A stretch of DNA of 64,000 bases from Cladobotryum mycophilum (Eukaryota > Ascomycota > Sordariomycetes > Hypocreales > Hypocreaceae): positions 891,421 to 955,420 of the forward strand of contig JAVFKD010000015.1 in assembly GCA_036429605.1 (NCBI GenBank). Direction: 5' to 3'. Position numbers and translations under genes: made by a program. A model generated the notes under the pieces. That model did no database searches, had not been told where the DNA came from, and was given only the letters and a program-made list of their open reading frames with translations. Each line of letters opens with the position of its first letter. Within the stretch, counting starts at the first letter, position 1. Of this stretch, positions 12,723-22,422 are shown piece after piece.

Positions 12723-14616
12723 AGCAAGCGGAGGGGCTGATGTGGGCTTGCTAGGAGGTTGGCAGCTTGAGGGCGATCACTGGTACACTTGAAGCTTGTA
12801 ATAATTATCATGGAGGTAGGTTGAAGACGGGGTTCTCGCTTTGCACCCAGGGAGTCGAATTATCGATCGTGAAATATATTGGTGACATCGAGGGTGGTGT
12901 CCAGGTGCAGTGACACGCTGGTGAATCTCTTTGAGTAACGAGCGATGACGTGGTTGGATTATCGTAGGTAGGTTGTTGACGAAGTATTACGGAGTACGGA
13001 GTACAAAGTACCTACAGGACCACGAGCTTGCACAAACCACAAGAGCAGTGGCACGCGGTGACGATGGTGGGGCTGGAGACTAATACAAGTAGGTAGGGGG
13101 ACCAAGAACTCTGCTTCCCGTACTCCGTATAGTGTTGATGCTCACCACAGTTGATTCTTTTGTGTGTTGATGTACGACCACATAGACAAGGATGCAACTC
13201 TTTGAGTGCCTGAATTGCGTACCTTAATCGGTCGGCTGACTTCTCTAGATATGCCTCGAAAAGGTGTGGTATCTAGGTGAGCCTCGTCTGGACACCGCCC
13301 AAGGTCAGCGGTTTCGTATGCATTAATCGCTGAGAGTCATCAACACGACGAGATCAGGCCTGCTGTTACCTGTGTCCCAGCACCAAAAGGTACAAGTAGC
13401 CTGCTGACAGGGGAAGAAAAGGTACATCTGGTGCGCTTGGTTCGGGTACCCGCTAGTGAATGATTCAGAGCATGGTACTTTCAATAAGCGACAAGCGACT
13501 TTTAGTCATGGTATGGTACGCGCATTAGCGCGCGCGGGTAACTGAAAAAAACATGCGCCGACTAGTAGATCGAAAGATTTTCAGTGTATTTCCAGTGGCC
13601 AAAGGCGCATGGTTTTTTGTTTCCACCGCATGCCCCATGCTCTCCCACAGTTATCCAAGGATAGCAATCAAGTGTAGACTCATAACTAATTGCAATTTAC
13701 TGCATCGAAGCTGCCATGGGTTCCCATGGATTATTGATATGCTAATGGACTTTTATTTTGTCGTCCGTAATCATGAGAACAATCGAGTCCATCTTTACTC
13801 GCCACACATATGTAAACAGGCCGCGTCTGACGAAGCTGACGCTCCCTCTCAATCAACTTGAAAGCCTTCTCCTGGCTCTTGAGCTTCCTCGTCTAATTAG
13901 TCCGCGTTTGACGCCAGTCTCGTCAAATCCTTTTGATGCACACGAAATGCACAGTGAAACCCCCTTTTCTGTTGGATTATCCAATCCAGATGAGGGTTTG
14001 CATCGCTTTATTCAACGACACCAGCAAACCCCAGTCGATGTGTTGGCACAATTTTTGTCACAAGCTCCAGATGGGTAGGCAAATCCTACAGATCCTCCTG
14101 TTTCCTCCTAGGCTCCTACCTCCCCCGCATTATCCATGAGAATTAGATACAGCCGAGAGTGCAGCTTTGGTGTTCAGATGTATATCCAGGCCATTGATCG
14201 GTTAAGCATATATTATCTAGGCAGTTATTTATATCCTTTGACATTAATGATTGGATGCCATTTGTGTGGTCAGCAAGATATGCTTGATTCACCTACATAC
14301 ACCAAGTTCATTCATAAAATTACATTTGCGCACTCATGTCTTATACGTTTTCTCATCTCCCACTCATCGCCATCAATTCGCCACGTTGTTCCCATGGATT
14401 TCGATGATACCGCCTCATTAGTCGTTGGATTCCTCGTGATCGTTTCACAATCCTGAGCCCACGACATGGCCACTCAATTGTCTAAGTCATAAAAAGGCAG
14501 GTAGACAACATTCATTATTTAATCTTTAACAACAGTCTGTCCCACAAGTCTTGACATGGGGCTACTCTCTATTTACTCTTCGCTACTTTAAGCCCACTGC
14601 GGCGAGGTTGTCTAGA
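12723..14616. other. intergenic region with TACTCCGTAC-like motifs
   Basis: About 1.9 kb upstream of two divergently transcribed genes. It contains tandem ACGGAGTACGGAGTAC at about 12990-13005 and its reverse form CCGTACTCCGTA at about 13118. Similar short motifs recur at about 17697 and 56318. Open frames at 13553-13861, 13758-14078 and 14136-14456 overlap in different frames with no family resemblance, and I do not call them. The part next to 14617 is probably the promoter and leader of the C2H2 gene. Confidence 0.45.
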
Positions 14617-15709
14617 ATGCACCCCAGAATGCCCGGTGACAGCTCTTCACCAAACACTTCGCCCCCGGCATTTCGTTATAATGTAGCCTTACAATCCACC
14701 GGGGTCGAATCCATCGAAGAAACCACCATCATGCATCATCAAGGCACGCCTGTTCGCCCTGCATGGAGTATTCCTAATGCCATGATACTAGCTCAAACAT
14801 CAGTCTCGTCCCTTGAGTTCATACCCAGTGCAATATCTGCGGGACACAGCTTCGATGTTGAATGTGATAGTAGGTTTACAACATCAAATTCTGCAGAGGT
14901 TGTTGGTCATCAACATCTGTCGAATCATAACCCAGTATCCTTCCCTGACCCCCCAGCCATACCCAATAGCCTCCATTCGATATTCGAAGGCTCATTGGTC
15001 GGTGAAGGCGGTATGAGGCACGTACTTGGGGCTCAGGGGACCAGGCACTCTATTACAGATGACTACAATTCATTTCTGTTCCCATGTCCAAGCACAGCCG
15101 TACAGAACGAGTGGAGGGTTGGCTGGTCCGCTCATAACCTAACAGCAGCTCAGCCCTACATCATTAATGGCCAATCGGTGAATATAGGTACACCAAACCT
15201 TGATTCACATATTGTCAATCTCGAGCCGATAGCCTATTCTGCATCTTCCACTCGCGAAGCCGAACATTTGTCAGATGCATCGCGAACACGCCGTCCAATT
15301 CGAAAGCATACAGTTAAGGAAGAAGCAAACTTCCAGTGCGACGTCAAAGGATGTGGTAAATTCTTCACTCGCAATTACAACTTCAAAGCGCACATGGAAA
15401 CGCATGACGAAAAGCGACAGTATCACTTTAAATGCCCAGTTCATGGCTGCAGTAAAAAGTTTGTGCGCAAAACAGATCTACAGAGACATCACCAAAGTGT
15501 CCATGCGAAGGAGCGTAACCACAAATGCAATTATTGCGGGCGGCCTTTTGCTCGCAAGGACACATTACGACGGTGAGTTTATTTTTATCCTTCGTCCATT
15601 TTACCACTTTAGAAGGCTTACATAGTATTGCTCTTGCAGACATATGGATGACGGCTGCCCTAGAAGATTTGACATCAACATCATAGGCCTCAAGACGGAT
15701 GAGCAATAA
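14617..15709 (+). CDS. C2H2 zinc-finger transcription factor
   Basis: Probable sequence-specific nuclear transcription factor. Two exons (14617-15572 and 15640-15709) give 341 residues; the intron falls in the last finger (DTLRR/HMDDGC). The start used is the first in-frame ATG (MHPRMPGDSS); the frame stays open further upstream without another ATG. The first 240 residues have no domain I recognise and are Ser/Thr/Asn/His-rich, as in an activation region. Three fingers sit at the C-terminus: FQCDVKGCGKFFTRNYNFKAH, FKCPVHGCSKKFVRKTDLQR and HKCNYCGRPFARKDTLRR. The third appears to be C2HC, ending HMDDGC. After the fingers only about 16 residues remain (PRRFDINIIG). The target genes are unknown. 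Confidence 0.85.
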
Positions 15710-16225
15710 TAGACAGAGAAGAAATAATAGTACAGGTAAAGTGAGTCTAGTATAATAAAGCACTTGGAACTTACTAAAATAAATGATACTGGACGCACCA
15801 ATATAAATTACATGCGAAAGCATGCATCCAACTGCATTTCAGTCTCCCATCTCATCTACCTAAATTTAATAACGATGTTATCAAGCCTTAAGTGCAGATT
15901 CCAGTAGTTTTTTAACACCCGATAATAAATAAATTGCTTCAAATAGTGGCAATAGCCGGTAAATGCTATGAGGTCCGATACTAGAACGCCAGTATCATGA
16001 TGTAGGAGCGACCAGTCAAACATGCGGATGTTTGGGAAGGGGGGGGGGGGTTGGCTTTCTGAGCTGGCCCTGTAGCAAGTATGAGGTGGGATGACGATTC
16101 ACTACCTAGTATTTATCACAAATGCATCTATATCAATTCTGGGTATAATCTATCATTCGAAATGATGTCTGTCTACGTCTATTTCGCTTGCCAAGTGGCT
16201 ACAGATACTTAAACAAAAGAACTCA
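15710..16225. other. convergent intergenic region
   Basis: Lies between the C2H2 gene and the glycosyltransferase, which point toward each other. It is AT-rich with a 12-base G run at 16039-16050. I see no gene here. Confidence 0.5.
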
Positions 16226-17458
16226 TTAGTTCTCTCTCAACAACGGACCAACCTTGTATGGCTCAATGACCTGAAAGTCCATTCTCGGGGAAATGACCTC
16301 TGGGGTCCAGTACAAAGTTCCATACCGGAGCCAATCCGCGTAAGTTCCAGGCACATTATCAGCGCCGGGGTTCTTTTTCCACAGTGAACCAAGGGTATCG
16401 CCAAGGACCCTGATTATCAGACCATGTGCCAGTTTGAATCCGAAACTCCTTGAAAGACAGGCCTCAACAATCCCTCGGGCTTCCTTTTGCTCTTCGCTCT
16501 CCATCTTATCCTCCTTTGGCATCTGGAGAGACATTAGGTGGAACTGTTTAGGTCCGTTCCATGCAGTCATTTCGTTGATGAGCTGTGAACCGACCATGTA
16601 ATCAATAGCGTAGACATGCTTAGCACAATATTCAGGCCCGTTCCATCCGTCCTCCTTATCCACAAGGCCCATTACCATGGTCATGGCAAGTCCTTGGATG
16701 ATATAGTCGGACAGCATTTCTTTTACCTCATCCGGTCCATATACTTTGCCGTCTTCTTCAAATGAAAACGAGTCGCCTGCAGCAAAAGGAGCCCCCTTCA
16801 CCAACGGACTTTTACTCATTCCTTCCGTATGGTCCTTGCCTCCATCAGCAGCCCACAACTCAATAAGGAGCCGATGAGAGCGCTCAAAAAGGGGGTTGTT
16901 CTTGGCAGTTGCGAAGAAGTAATTGCTGAGGCCGCGGTCTCCAACACCGCCGCAGTTGTATGATACCACATCGTATGGAGAGTTGGGGTTAGCGATGGTT
17001 TGGTTCCAGAGGATGTCTAAGTCGCCAATTTGGATCATGCCCACATCAGCATAAACACCACCGTACTTGAGCAAAAGAGGCCACCGGACCAGGTCCGAAT
17101 TATGCTGTATTGCGTAGGTGCCAGTGAGTGCGCCGTTGGTGAATGCCTTGGGAAATAGCTTGGGGTCGTTGATATCAAGGAAGTTGGCAATATTGAGGGG
17201 TGAATCTGGAGCACGGTCTATGACACGGATGATCCAGCCTTGTTTAGAGAAGCGACGGTGCCAGTTTTGCACAGCTCGCTTTAGATATGGGTGCATGGTG
17301 GCGTAGCCTGTATGCCAATAGAACCATGCGTTTTTCTCATCCGTCACAGGTTTAGGATGAAGGAGATCATGATCAATCTCTGAGTCTGGGCGTAGATCCA
17401 GGAGATGCTTGGGGGTGGGACGGCATCCCTCTGGCATCGGATACATTTGGGCCGTCAT
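16226..17458 (-). CDS. Caps_synth/GT32-like glycosyltransferase
   Basis: Single-exon gene of 410 residues. The protein resembles fungal members of the capsular-polysaccharide-synthesis (Caps_synth) group, related to the GT32/Och1 fold. Visible landmarks are NAWFYWHTGYATMHPYLKR, NWHRRFSKQGWIIRVID and YGGVYADVGMIQIGDLDILW. In GT32 enzymes the last block carries a DXD metal site; here the matching positions read A-D-V-G-M, so the second Asp is absent. Either the metal site lies elsewhere or this subgroup uses a different arrangement. There is no obvious signal peptide or membrane anchor at the N-terminus, which is unusual for a Golgi enzyme, so the site of action is unclear. Start: MTAQMYPMPEGC at 17458. 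It is the first of three unrelated glycosyltransferase genes in this part of the window. Confidence 0.75.
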   Translation of the reverse strand: MTAQMYPMPEGCRPTPKHLLDLRPDSEIDHDLLHPKPVTDEKNAWFYWHTGYATMHPYLKRAVQNWHRRFSKQGWIIRVIDRAPDSPLNIANFLDINDPKLFPKAFTNGALTGTYAIQHNSDLVRWPLLLKYGGVYADVGMIQIGDLDILWNQTIANPNSPYDVVSYNCGGVGDRGLSNYFFATAKNNPLFERSHRLLIELWAADGGKDHTEGMSKSPLVKGAPFAAGDSFSFEEDGKVYGPDEVKEMLSDYIIQGLAMTMVMGLVDKEDGWNGPEYCAKHVYAIDYMVGSQLINEMTAWNGPKQFHLMSLQMPKEDKMESEEQKEARGIVEACLSRSFGFKLAHGLIIRVLGDTLGSLWKKNPGADNVPGTYADWLRYGTLYWTPEVISPRMDFQVIEPYKVGPLLREN

Positions 17459-18157
17459 TATTGATGATTTTCTTTGTGATGTGAAGAATAGTTTGTTGGT
17501 GGGTAGAAGATGAGGGTATTGATATATTTACTGATGAGATCCGGGGAATCAGCTGTCATGACATTGACGAGAGATGCTGTTATATATCAAGTTGTCTATA
17601 TCCCAATGTCAGCGGCGATTTCTGCATCAGGAAAGTCATTGTATACTCCTAAGGTAGAGAGAGACCACCAACACCCCACATCAGCACTCAGTTAGGTACG
17701 GAGTGTCTACCTCTACGTTGTAATTTAGGCACATGTTTTACGTACCTGCATGCGACCATCTGCTTGGATAGGATGATACGGCTAGTGGGACTTGCACGAT
17801 ACAAAATTGGTCACCATGAGTCATCCTGAGCAATAACAAACCCTCCGCATGCGGCATAGTCTGATTTAGTTTGACTCACGGCCTTATATGCTCTACTACC
17901 TTACTTGGTAATTTCTGCAATAAGAATTTACTATAGGTACATGTACTGAAAAACTTAAGCCGTATACTGCGTAGGTACCTACTAGGTACCTACTAGGTAA
18001 TTTCCGTGTTTTACTCCAACTATAAAAGAATCTCCCGATGTGTCAATTGCATCTTTTTCATAGGGGAGGGGAGAACGTTCAGACCTCTCTCTGTCTGGCT
18101 GCTCTAACAAACATCCCGCCCAAAAAGAACCCCTCCGCCAACCAAGCCTCCAACCAT
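17459..18157. other. intergenic region with GGTACCTACTA short repeats
   Basis: Upstream region of the glycosyltransferase and of the tRNA. A short tandem (TAGGTACC TACTAGGTACC TAC) lies at about 17972-18000 and a TACGGAGT motif at about 17697. No supported gene. Confidence 0.45.
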
Positions 18158-18321
18158 GTCTTCGTGGCGCAGTTGGCTAGCGCGTCAGTCTCGTCAGTCA
18201 CTTCCAATTCACTCAACACTCCAGGAATTCCAGGATTAACATTTAATAGATATCAATGATATGATTCAGTCAATTAGATTGGGCTATCTGAAGGTCGTGA
18301 GTTCGAGCCTCACCGAGGACA
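18158..18321 (+). tRNA. tRNA-Thr(CGT) with a 90-base intron
   Basis: All four stems can be drawn. Acceptor GTCTTCG (18158-18164) pairs with CGAGGAC (18314-18320), with one G-T wobble, and the discriminator A is at 18321. The D stem is GCGC/GCGC. The anticodon stem is 18185-18189 with 18287-18291 (the U31-U39 apposition is as often seen in such tRNAs). The T arm is GTGAG/CTCAC with loop TTCGAGC. The loop bases C-T then CGT (18192-18194) give anticodon CGU, so threonine. The intron is at the canonical place after base 37, 18196-18285, and is long at 90 bases. Base 37 reads C rather than the usual A. The box A and box B promoter sequences are intact. Confidence 0.85.
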
Positions 18322-18328
18322 TTTTTTT
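18322..18328 (+). terminator. Pol III terminator of the tRNA gene
   Basis: A run of seven T directly after the discriminator base, the standard Pol III stop, followed by further T-rich sequence. Confidence 0.85.
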
Positions 18329-18554
18329 ATCTTTTTTATCTTATACTACTCTACCATATGCATAATATTTGGTTGGACCTTGTCACAGCCACTGTCGTTA
18401 AACGATTGGCCCTAGCCAATCGGAAACTAGACCCTTCTAAACAGTAAAAACGCACTAATGGGGCAAGGGGGAATAGCACTGCTATATCTAGGCATGTCTT
18501 GAGCGAACAAAAACTCAGATGTCTCGACAACGAGACAAAAAGCAGAAGAAAAAA

Positions 18555-18646
18555 ACATACAACAGCCGGTGTTCGCCGGTGGTCACCCACCCGACTACTA
18601 ATCTGCCTCTCATTGGCTTGACTATGGGAGAGCGGACGGGGACTCT
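18555..18646 (-). pseudogene. 5S rRNA fragment (3' two-thirds)
   Basis: On the minus strand, CCCGTCCGC, then ATTAGTAGTCGGGTGGGTG and GACCACCGGCGAA, then the 3' end GGCTGTTGTATG match the 3' two-thirds of fungal 5S rRNA, including the internal control region bound by TFIIIA. A T run follows immediately (complement of the A run 18549-18554), as a Pol III terminator. The first 30 or so bases of 5S, which should pair with the 3' end, are not recognisable upstream of 18646. I read it as a 5'-replaced pseudogene of the dispersed 5S family. A divergent but functional 5S type cannot be excluded. Confidence 0.7.
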
Positions 18647-19131
18647 TGCAAAGTTAACCACCACTCTTGCATAGACCCGACGTTTTGCCGCCCCGCCCCA
18701 AAAAACCGGGCGCCGCTTGCCGCTTCGGGCCTCCGTTATAGAGGATTCAACCCGGAAGGGTACCGTTTCTTGACCAGAGCTCCGATTCCGAAGCGCCGGG
18801 CTACCTTCTAGGTATACCCTCTGCCAGCTGGCGAATAGAATCAATTCGCAACACTCTTATACGCCCCCTCCAGGACACTGTAGTTTCAAGCCTAGTTAGC
18901 CCATGTCGAAGGGCTTGCAGAAGATCATGTTGGGGGCTGATTCGTTTATTGCATGAATGAAGGATGACAAAGTATTAAAGCTCGATGCCCCTTTCTCTGC
19001 TGACCCTTTCACTGTAACTGCTCCTCGCTAGACAGATGTAGGTTCGATCTTCTTCTTCTCCCTTCCCCATACAACAGGACACCGGCAAGCCGTACTTCAA
19101 CTTCGTACCCTTTTTTCCCAGGACAGCGAAC
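18647..19131. other. no gene seen
   Basis: GC-normal sequence between the 5S fragment and the short ORF at 19132. I see no coding family or RNA structure in it. Confidence 0.4.
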
Positions 19132-19580
19132 ATGGACGAATCGCGCCCCTATAGTGAGGAGCTGCATGTGTCCCATAGGATTAAGCTACGAAAGTTCGAC
19201 CCAGAAGGTATCCAAGCAGCGCTCAAGGAGCAGCAGAAGGCACCATTGAGTGATTCCGCAAATCTTGATCTACGGACAGTACAGCGCCGTGAAAGAGTAT
19301 GGCAGAACTGGCTAAGGTAAGCAAGTCAGCCTACTACTTGAAATCTGCTTGCCGTGTGACAAGAAAAAAATAGAAAAGGGGCTCACAAAGGCTTACTAGT
19401 TTTGCCGAAGCTCCCGGAAAGGGCCCTCTGAAATTTTGGCAGGACCTTCGCCTCGAGTCGAAGGAGGCTGAGTCCTGTTGCGTTGTTTTTTAGAGCAGTA
19501 TATCAAATCTTCATTTGTATGGCGCCCGGTATTAGGGCAGGAAGAGTATGAAAGGGTACAGACAATCACGAATGCTATCA
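19132..19580 (+). pseudogene. fragment of an unidentified fungal gene
   Basis: The ATG at 19132 opens 62 codons (MDESRPYSEELHVSH, then RTVQRRERVWQNWLR) that end exactly at a GTAAGC donor-like site. The downstream DNA retains a piece that could be translated as FWQDLRLESKEA in another frame, then decays. The RTVxRxExVWxNWLR pattern is reminiscent of the start of FluG-domain/recombinase-like ORFs that are repeated in many Hypocreales genomes, but I cannot prove this. No complete gene can be built here, so I treat it as a relic. Confidence 0.35.
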
Positions 19581-19594
19581 CCCTAGAAGATGTC

Positions 19595-19597
<3 letters not shown>

Positions 19598-19622
<25 letters not shown>
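19598..19622. repeat. (TAG)n microsatellite
   Basis: About eight perfect TAG units in tandem, at the edge of the gene relic to its left. Confidence 0.95.
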
Positions 19623-19625
<3 letters not shown>

Positions 19626-19722
19626 TAGGTCTTATATCTAGCTAATTACAGTAAAAGGACTACATATAGGCTTTTTATAAGTCTATAACTCTTTGCGTAA
19701 CAAAAGAAAGGGGATCTATTAA

Positions 19723-21089
19723 CTATCTGTATGGCCGGCTACGTGGGTATTGATTGATTATGGTAAGAATGTGTTTATGGAATGCTTCATCCTTTGATTC
19801 CATGACATCCTTCGGAATAGGGTTTCCGGGACACCGTCCTATGCAAGCATGATAGTTTTCAATGGACCAGCCCGTGCAGCATAGTTGATAGCCTCAGCGC
19901 GGGTTGTAGTCTCACTCCAACCTTCATGGTATGCATTGGGCATTGTTATGACGACTTCTCCAGCTTTTTGTCTGACAACGTGGTATCGAATTTGCCATTG
20001 ATCTAAGACTGACGTTGGAATATATGCCGGCATGTCTGACGACTTGTGAGCAACTCCAAGTAATTTCCTTATCAGAAGTCTTGAGTCGGTTTTCTAATCG
20101 ATGTCGCTCAGCAGGAGGAATTATTATCCAGATCTTTGTACCCTCATATAGATAGTTTAAAGACATAAGCTCATAATCTTCAATATGCATTGAAAATGTT
20201 GCACCGGGAACTTCGCCAGATTCATGGAAGAATGGGGAATGAAACCCAGCAACTGTAGCTTTCGTCCTTTGCAGCAAATCCCCTCCAGGGGCCATATCGG
20301 ACTCTCTGGTGGTAGCCCGCATGATTGTCGCTGTTCTTTTGTCCCAGCCTCGATATCAGTTGCATAAGTTGCTTTCCCGAGATCTGCTAGCCTGATTCTG
20401 GCTTCATGTCTTGCAATAAGTTCGCGCGTGCTTTCGGGCACTTCATATGGTCGAGGAATGCAATGAGGATCGGGAACACCTTTCGTCATCTTAACTTGGA
20501 TTGTTCCGCTGGGTCGAGGTTTGCATCGGTAACGGTAATTTTGCGTCTTTCCCTCATTCTCCCTAGAGCTCAATGTATATAGAGGATTGTTCATCTCAAA
20601 TTTAATGAACCCAATTTTATCGACTCCATCGAACCAAGCTTTAGCAATTAGCGACGGGATATCACTTCTGTTTATAACCAGAGGATAGTTTGCGATCTTG
20701 GTGCATGGAATGCGAGTGTTTTTTGTGCATGGCTGTTGTTTGTCGGTGGCGCGTCTCTTTTTGGAGACGCATTTGGGTATGCCTGTGGGTTGAATACTAC
20801 AATGAACCTTTTTCCCTTGGATTTTACTTTCATTATCCCCATTGATAATATGCTTAGTTGGTTCGATCTCGTTCTGTGAATAACAAGGGCGGTTTGAATG
20901 CGTGCGGCGATCGAAAAGCTGGTGTTGCCGAAGGCTGGATCCAAGGAGGCTGACTTCAGTCAATGCAGCCTGAACATGGTCGAGAAGAGACTGGCTGACT
21001 TGTGCAGAATCCCCATGGTTGGCTTCGATTAATTTTATTTCAGTATTGAACTGATTTAACTTGTCAATAAGCTCTGAAATAGCCACCAT
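19723..21089 (-). pseudogene. JmjC-domain gene with three frame breaks
   Basis: JmjC proteins are Fe(II)/2-oxoglutarate dioxygenases, often histone demethylases. The frame starts at 21089 (MVAISELIDKLNQFN) and runs about 250 residues of basic, low-complexity sequence. The JmjC core follows in other frames: FHSPFFHESGEVPGA, FSMHIEDYELMSLNYLYEG, KIWIIIPPAE, then RQKAGEVVITMPNAYHEGW and GWSIENYHAC. The iron ligands appear as His and Glu of HIED and the His of AYHEG. Breaks lie at the C run 20343-20345 (one base), at TATATG 20021-20026 (two bases missing or one extra) and at the C run 19871-19873 (one base). If corrected, the total is 457 codons with no internal stop. Because essential genes here show the same kind of one-base gap, the gene may be intact in the organism. 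Confidence 0.65.
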
Positions 21090-21366
21090 AATGAAGATGT
21101 TTGTTTATTGCAAGATGTAAATCGACCCACACAGCCTTATGCTTCTTAGGCGGTGATTTTTGGTTGTTGTCCGGGGTCGTTGAGCTGAGTCACGTAGATT
21201 TAATGGAGTGACGCAACTTCGCCCCTGCTGCTATCGTGTCCCGTCACTCTAAAAAAACCGATCAAAAGCGAGAACGAAATTTTTGAAAACCAGCCTTGTA
21301 AAGCGCCATAACAAGTTCCAAGAGCCACCAGGATAGCATATTGCCCGGCGCTTTGCCCAAAGCGTC

Positions 21367-21975
21367 ATGTGCATCATGGCGATCCCTTGGCCCAAGGATG
21401 AAACCTGGCCCGCCGACTACCGAGAGCATGCCGCGAAATTGAGCAAATACGTCCACACAGCACTGTCAGTCATTGATAACGCAGATGGACAACTTGTAGA
21501 AGCGCAAGGCGTCCGGAACGCGTTCATTGAAATGCTATCACTTCTATGCAAATTGCAGAATACACTAGACCTGAACCACATCTACTAGGTGGTTCAGAAT
21601 ATTCATACCGAAACAAAAGCAGCTGCCGCCCAAGCCGCCAAAAACATTAGAATCGACATCAGCGAGACAAACGACCGAGTAGAACAAGCTGTAAGCACAC
21701 TCAGAGAAAATACGGAAATCATCAATGCAACAAACACAACGGCCAAGGAAGCGGTCAATGTCAACACAGCGAACATGAAAGTGGTAAGGGATTTGAAAAT
21801 CATTGGTCAAGCAAACAAAGATAACGTAGTGCAAACCTATGATGCTAGTGTGGCCGCTATGTACAATGCAGAAAATTTGAGACAAATCTCCGTGCAAACA
21901 TTCCGTGAAATCATAGTGAACGGCCAGAACGCGTTCATTGGAACGCTATCACTTCAATGTAAACCTGCAGATTGA
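21367..21975 (+). pseudogene. coiled-coil ORF relic (possibly retroelement ORF1)
   Basis: Two in-phase open stretches (21367-21588 and 21589-21975) are separated by a single TAG at 21586-21588. Read through the stop, the protein is about 200 residues, Ala/Asn/Thr-rich with heptad-like spacing (KAAAAQAAKNIRIDI, NDRVEQAVSTLRENTE). It may be a coiled coil of the kind found in LINE ORF1 or gag-like proteins; no nucleic-acid-binding motif is visible. The block around NAFIEMLSLLCK (21511-21558) is repeated as NAFIGTLSLQCK (21922-21970), an imperfect 48 bp direct repeat. I do not recognise the family. Confidence 0.35.
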
Positions 21976-22422
21976 GCGAGACTTCGATGTCTCGATATCT
22001 TCACCATTGGTTCAGTTTATACATCAACTGAACTGATCAACGAACAGACGGGTTTGCTCCTGACTCATTTTTTGGCAGATTATTAATGGGTTCTTAATTG
22101 GACAGTATTCAATAAGAGCAGCCAATATGCTTGCCCTAGATTCAAGTTTGAAGCTGGTCAATGAGCCCAGCTCTTTCTTTTGCACAATATTTCGACGGTG
22201 CAATCTACTAACCCCGTGCAAAATGAAGTGGTTACTCGCCCGGAAGCAGTTCGCAAAAGAGCAGGATTCTCCAGTTTAGCCATGTCTAGCGGTGTCCTGC
22301 CTGGCAGCCTGTCATCGTCGTCAACGGTCCAGCAGAATGTGCTCATCGCGAGTTTTAGTCTGGGGCGATGTTAAAATTGTGGGAAATCGCTTCAAATTGA
22401 AGTGTTCCGCAAGATTATTGTT
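21976..22422. other. no gene seen
   Basis: Sequence between the coiled-coil relic and the 3' end of the GT25-like gene. Short overlapping open frames on both strands (22024-22374) show no family. Confidence 0.4.

Noticed and set aside
13553..14456. Three overlapping open frames upstream of the C2H2 gene
   Set aside because: They lie in different frames with no common protein pattern, no splice logic and no recognisable domain.
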